Source of the DNA: Pseudomonadota bacterium
GTDB taxonomy: Bacteria; Pseudomonadota; Gammaproteobacteria; SZUA-229
Assembly: GCA_030836935.1 (NCBI GenBank)
Contig: JAUPMA010000010.1
Coordinates: 1-7,402, forward strand
Length of the DNA stretch: 7,402 nucleotides
Reading direction: 5' to 3'
The notes beneath the pieces were generated by a model. That model did not search any database, was not told where the DNA came from, and was given only the letters and a program-made list of their open reading frames with translations. How positions within the stretch are numbered: the first letter of the stretch is position 1; every line of letters begins with the position of its first letter. Both the position numbers and the translations under genes were made by a program. This document shows positions 4,979-7,402 of the stretch, piece after piece.

Positions 4979-7402
4979 GCTGTTATCGGGCGACAGGATA
5001 CGATTGCTGATCTGAACAGCGTAGAACTGGAAATCAGGGAAGAATATGTCGAAGGCAGTCTCGAAAAAGCCATGGAAAGTTACCAGAAATTCCTGCAGGA
5101 AACACCGGAAGGCGCACTGACGCCGGAAGCCATCCGTCGTCTGGCTGATTTGAAAATCGAAAAAGAATATGGTTTGCAGCAACCTGGTGTGCCGGGTGTA
5201 AAACCGCCATCCATTGATGCGGCCAAACCGGAACTGGCCGGAGCAGAAACGGCTGGCGTTACGCCACCGGCTGATGTGCCAGCGGCGGTTGCCATTACCG
5301 CACCGATTGCTGCCATTGTTGCGAAACCGGACAAGCGCAAGGAGAAATTGCCGCCCGCGCAAACCGGTGTTATCGCCAACATCAGTGAATCGCAAAAGGC
5401 ATTTGAAAAACGCGCAACGCAAAAACAGGATATCAGCAAACTGGCGCAGGAAGGCGATGATGCCGCATTGCCAGAGGCCGGTTTGCAAACAGCAGGTGCC
5501 ATGGAAGCCATTGAGCTGTATAAAAATCTGCTCGTCAAATATCCCTACTATGAACGCAATGATCAGGTGCTGTATCAATTGTCGCGCGCCTACGAGGAAA
5601 CCGGGCAGATAGAAAAGGCCATGGTTGTGCTGAATCAGCTGGTCAGGGATTATCCGCGTTCACGTCATTTTGACGAAGCGCAGTTCCGCCGGGCAGAATA
5701 TTTCTTTACCCGCAAGAAATATCTTGATGCAGAAGAAGCCTATCAGGCGGTTCTGGATATAGGAGTCGGTTCGGTTTTTTACGAGCTCTCGTTATACAAG
5801 CAGGGATGGGTATTTTTCAAACAGGAAATGTATGAAGAAGCACTCAATGATTTTATCGGTTTGCTTGATTACAAGATTTCAATCGGTTTTGATTTTGACC
5901 ACATCGAAAGCCCGATTGAGAGAAAGCGTATTGATGATACTTACCGCGTTATCAGCCTGAGCTTTTCCTATCTTGGCGGCCCGCAATCCATTGTGGATTA
6001 TTTTGATAAACATGGCGTGCGTGAATATGAAGCCAGTATTTACAGTCATCTTGGAGAATATTATCTGGATACACGGCGTTATGCGGACGCAGCGCAATCC
6101 TACAATTTCTTTGTTGAAAGAAATCCGTTGCACAAGGTGGCGCCGCAATTCCATATTCGTGTCATAGAGATTTATCTTGCTGGCGGTTTTCCGAAACTGG
6201 TTGTGGATGCCAAGAAAAACTTTGCCAGTAATTATGGTTTGCGCGCAACCTACTGGACTTTTCATGATATCAGCGTCTATCCGGATGTGCTGGCATTCCT
6301 GAAATCCAATATTACGGATCTGGCCACTCATTATCATGCCCTGTATCAGGACAAGCGGTTGTTAAAGGAAAAACCGGAAAACTTTAACGAGGCCGCGCAC
6401 TGGTATCGCGCTTATCTGGAATCATTTCCGGAAGATGCCAGGGCGCCGGTGATGAATTTCCAGCTGGCCGAATTGCTGCTGGAGAACACCGGTTTCCGTG
6501 ACGCGGCGCTGGAATATGAACGCACTGCATACAATTATCCGGTACACGAAAAATCGGCAGCAGCTGGGTATGCGGCTGTGTTTGCCTATCGCGAACATCT
6601 CAAAACGGTTTCCCAGGCCGAACGCATGCTGATCAAGCGTGAAATCATTCGCAGTTCGTTGCAGTTTTCCGATACTTATCCACAGCATGAAAAGGCCGCT
6701 CTGGTGATGGTGGCGGCAACAGATGATTTGTATGAACTCAAGGACTATGCGCTGGCTGTCAAGACCGGTCGCAAGATGCTGGAAAATTATCCCGATGCAG
6801 AGCCGGTGTTGCGTCGTTCAGCCTGGCTGGCTGTCGCGCATGGTTCATTTGATCTGGCGAATTACCAGGAAGCCGAACAAGGTTATACGCAGGTGCTGGC
6901 ACTGACTGCGAAGGAAGACGCCAGCCGGGAAAAAATCAATGAGAATCTTGCGGCATCCATATACAAACAGGGTGAGCAGTCGCAGAAACTTGGTGATTAC
7001 AAACTGGCTGCTGAACATTTTCTGCGTGTCGGCAAGGTTACGCCTGGCGCAAGAATTCGTCCTACAGCCGATTATGATGCAGCGGCTGCGCTGATTTCGC
7101 TCAAGGACTGGAAACAGGCGGCGAGCGTGTTGCTGGCATTCCGGCAGAATTTTCCGAAACATGAATTGCAGCCGGAAATCACAAAGAAACTGGCTGTAGT
7201 CTACAGGGAAGACAACCAGCATCTGCTGGCCGCAGTGGAATTCGAGCGCGTTGAACGCGAAACAGCCGACGGGGATTTGCGTCGAGAGGCCTTGCTGCTG
7301 GCGGCTGAATTGTACGAGAAAGGCGGTGATCAGGATAACGCACTGAAAGTCTATCAGCGATTTGTTGCGGCTTTTCCGGAACCGGTCGATTTTGTTCTCG
7401 AA
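4907..7402 (+). CDS. Large TPR-repeat lipoprotein, 3' end outside the window
   Basis: The frame is open from ATG 4907 to the last base (832 codons) with no stop, so the protein is longer than seen. Its start overlaps the preceding stop as ATGA; a weak GGAG lies at 4892-4895. The N-terminus has a basic and hydrophobic signal ending L-L-H-G-C24, a lipobox with an unusual His at -2; Ala at +2 favours the outer membrane. A later in-frame ATG (4931) would give a shorter, more usual signal but lacks a ribosome binding site. Residues 46-85 are helical and partly TPR-like, 90-155 a Pro/Ala-rich linker, and about 196 to the end a long TPR array. Clear units lie near 196-216, 218-250, 254-285, 290-320, 373-402, 492-545, 606-629, 635-665, 680-713, 717-752, 757-782 and 790-826, many ending in YP, FP or NP as in BamD- or CpoB-like repeats. 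It probably anchors an envelope complex with the two proteins encoded before it. BamD itself is excluded by size. Confidence 0.92.
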   Translation, partial: MKLFCFRCMKPVLAGAAVMLLHGCAVIGRQDTIADLNSVELEIREEYVEGSLEKAMESYQKFLQETPEGALTPEAIRRLADLKIEKEYGLQQPGVPGVKPPSIDAAKPELAGAETAGVTPPADVPAAVAITAPIAAIVAKPDKRKEKLPPAQTGVIANISESQKAFEKRATQKQDISKLAQEGDDAALPEAGLQTAGAMEAIELYKNLLVKYPYYERNDQVLYQLSRAYEETGQIEKAMVVLNQLVRDYPRSRHFDEAQFRRAEYFFTRKKYLDAEEAYQAVLDIGVGSVFYELSLYKQGWVFFKQEMYEEALNDFIGLLDYKISIGFDFDHIESPIERKRIDDTYRVISLSFSYLGGPQSIVDYFDKHGVREYEASIYSHLGEYYLDTRRYADAAQSYNFFVERNPLHKVAPQFHIRVIEIYLAGGFPKLVVDAKKNFASNYGLRATYWTFHDISVYPDVLAFLKSNITDLATHYHALYQDKRLLKEKPENFNEAAHWYRAYLESFPEDARAPVMNFQLAELLLENTGFRDAALEYERTAYNYPVHEKSAAAGYAAVFAYREHLKTVSQAERMLIKREIIRSSLQFSDTYPQHEKAALVMVAATDDLYELKDYALAVKTGRKMLENYPDAEPVLRRSAWLAVAHGSFDLANYQEAEQGYTQVLALTAKEDASREKINENLAASIYKQGEQSQKLGDYKLAAEHFLRVGKVTPGARIRPTADYDAAAALISLKDWKQAASVLLAFRQNFPKHELQPEITKKLAVVYREDNQHLLAAVEFERVERETADGDLRREALLLAAELYEKGGDQDNALKVYQRFVAAFPEPVDFVLE
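5174..5371 (+). other. Pro/Ala-rich linker region of the TPR lipoprotein
   Basis: About 65 residues (90-155) rich in Pro, Ala, Val and Gly, with a short basic patch (KPDKRKEK) near the end, separate a small helical N-terminal part from the TPR array. Such segments are usually flexible spacers. Here it could let the array reach away from the lipid anchor, or cross or contact the peptidoglycan layer; that reading is an inference. Confidence 0.65.

Noticed and set aside
4856..5578. 240-codon open frame on the - strand
   Set aside because: It lies antisense to the strongly supported TPR lipoprotein gene, its product is a Phe/Cys/His/Arg-rich string with no domain, and it has no promoter or ribosome binding site. 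It is a shadow of the coding strand.
5214..5612. 132-codon + strand open frame within the lipoprotein gene
   Set aside because: It is an Arg/Pro/Cys-rich out-of-frame reading of the lipoprotein's linker and first TPR units; the main frame is continuous and has clear domain structure.
4907..7402. Identification of the lipoprotein as BamD, CpoB or an O-GlcNAc transferase-type TPR protein
   Set aside because: The length greatly exceeds BamD and CpoB, the operon partners are wrong for both, and no glycosyltransferase domain is visible.

Overview
The window looks like chromosomal DNA of a mid-GC Gram-negative proteobacterium, most likely a gammaproteobacterium. This rests on Sec signal peptides, an outer-membrane-type lipoprotein signal, a GGDEF-EAL receptor of proteobacterial style and tightly packed genes with ATGA/GTGA junctions; the genus cannot be named from the sequence alone. 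All supported genes are on the + strand. I see no RNA gene, CRISPR array, insertion sequence, attachment site or origin.

Layout: (1) 2-2278 is the 3' part of a membrane-bound bifunctional c-di-GMP enzyme: helical sensor, membrane segment, HAMP-like linker, GGDEF, EAL. Its true start lies left of the window. (2) 2279-2478 is a 200-base intergenic region with a perfect hairpin just after the first gene, a 10-base palindrome and a good sigma70-type promoter for the downstream genes. (3) 2479-3006 encodes a small exported protein with a regular coiled coil followed by a beta-rich domain. (4) 3015-4910 encodes an exported 631-residue protein with TPR-like repeats and a long C-terminal coiled coil. 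(5) 4907 to the right edge encodes a very large TPR lipoprotein. It is open for 832 codons and runs off the window.

Genes 3 to 5 form one operon: the first pair has an 8-base gap (or a GTGA overlap if a GTG start is used), and the second pair overlaps as ATGA. All three products are predicted to leave the cytoplasm, two soluble in the periplasm and one lipid-anchored. The set therefore looks like an envelope complex built from TPR and coiled-coil scaffolds, with no enzyme among the visible members. Comparable TPR proteins are known beside ExbB/ExbD/TonB- or TolQR-like motors (TtpC with the Vibrio TonB2 system, TPR proteins of the Myxococcus gliding machinery). That makes a motor module just downstream a reasonable but unproven guess. 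This operon is the best candidate in the window for an undescribed system.
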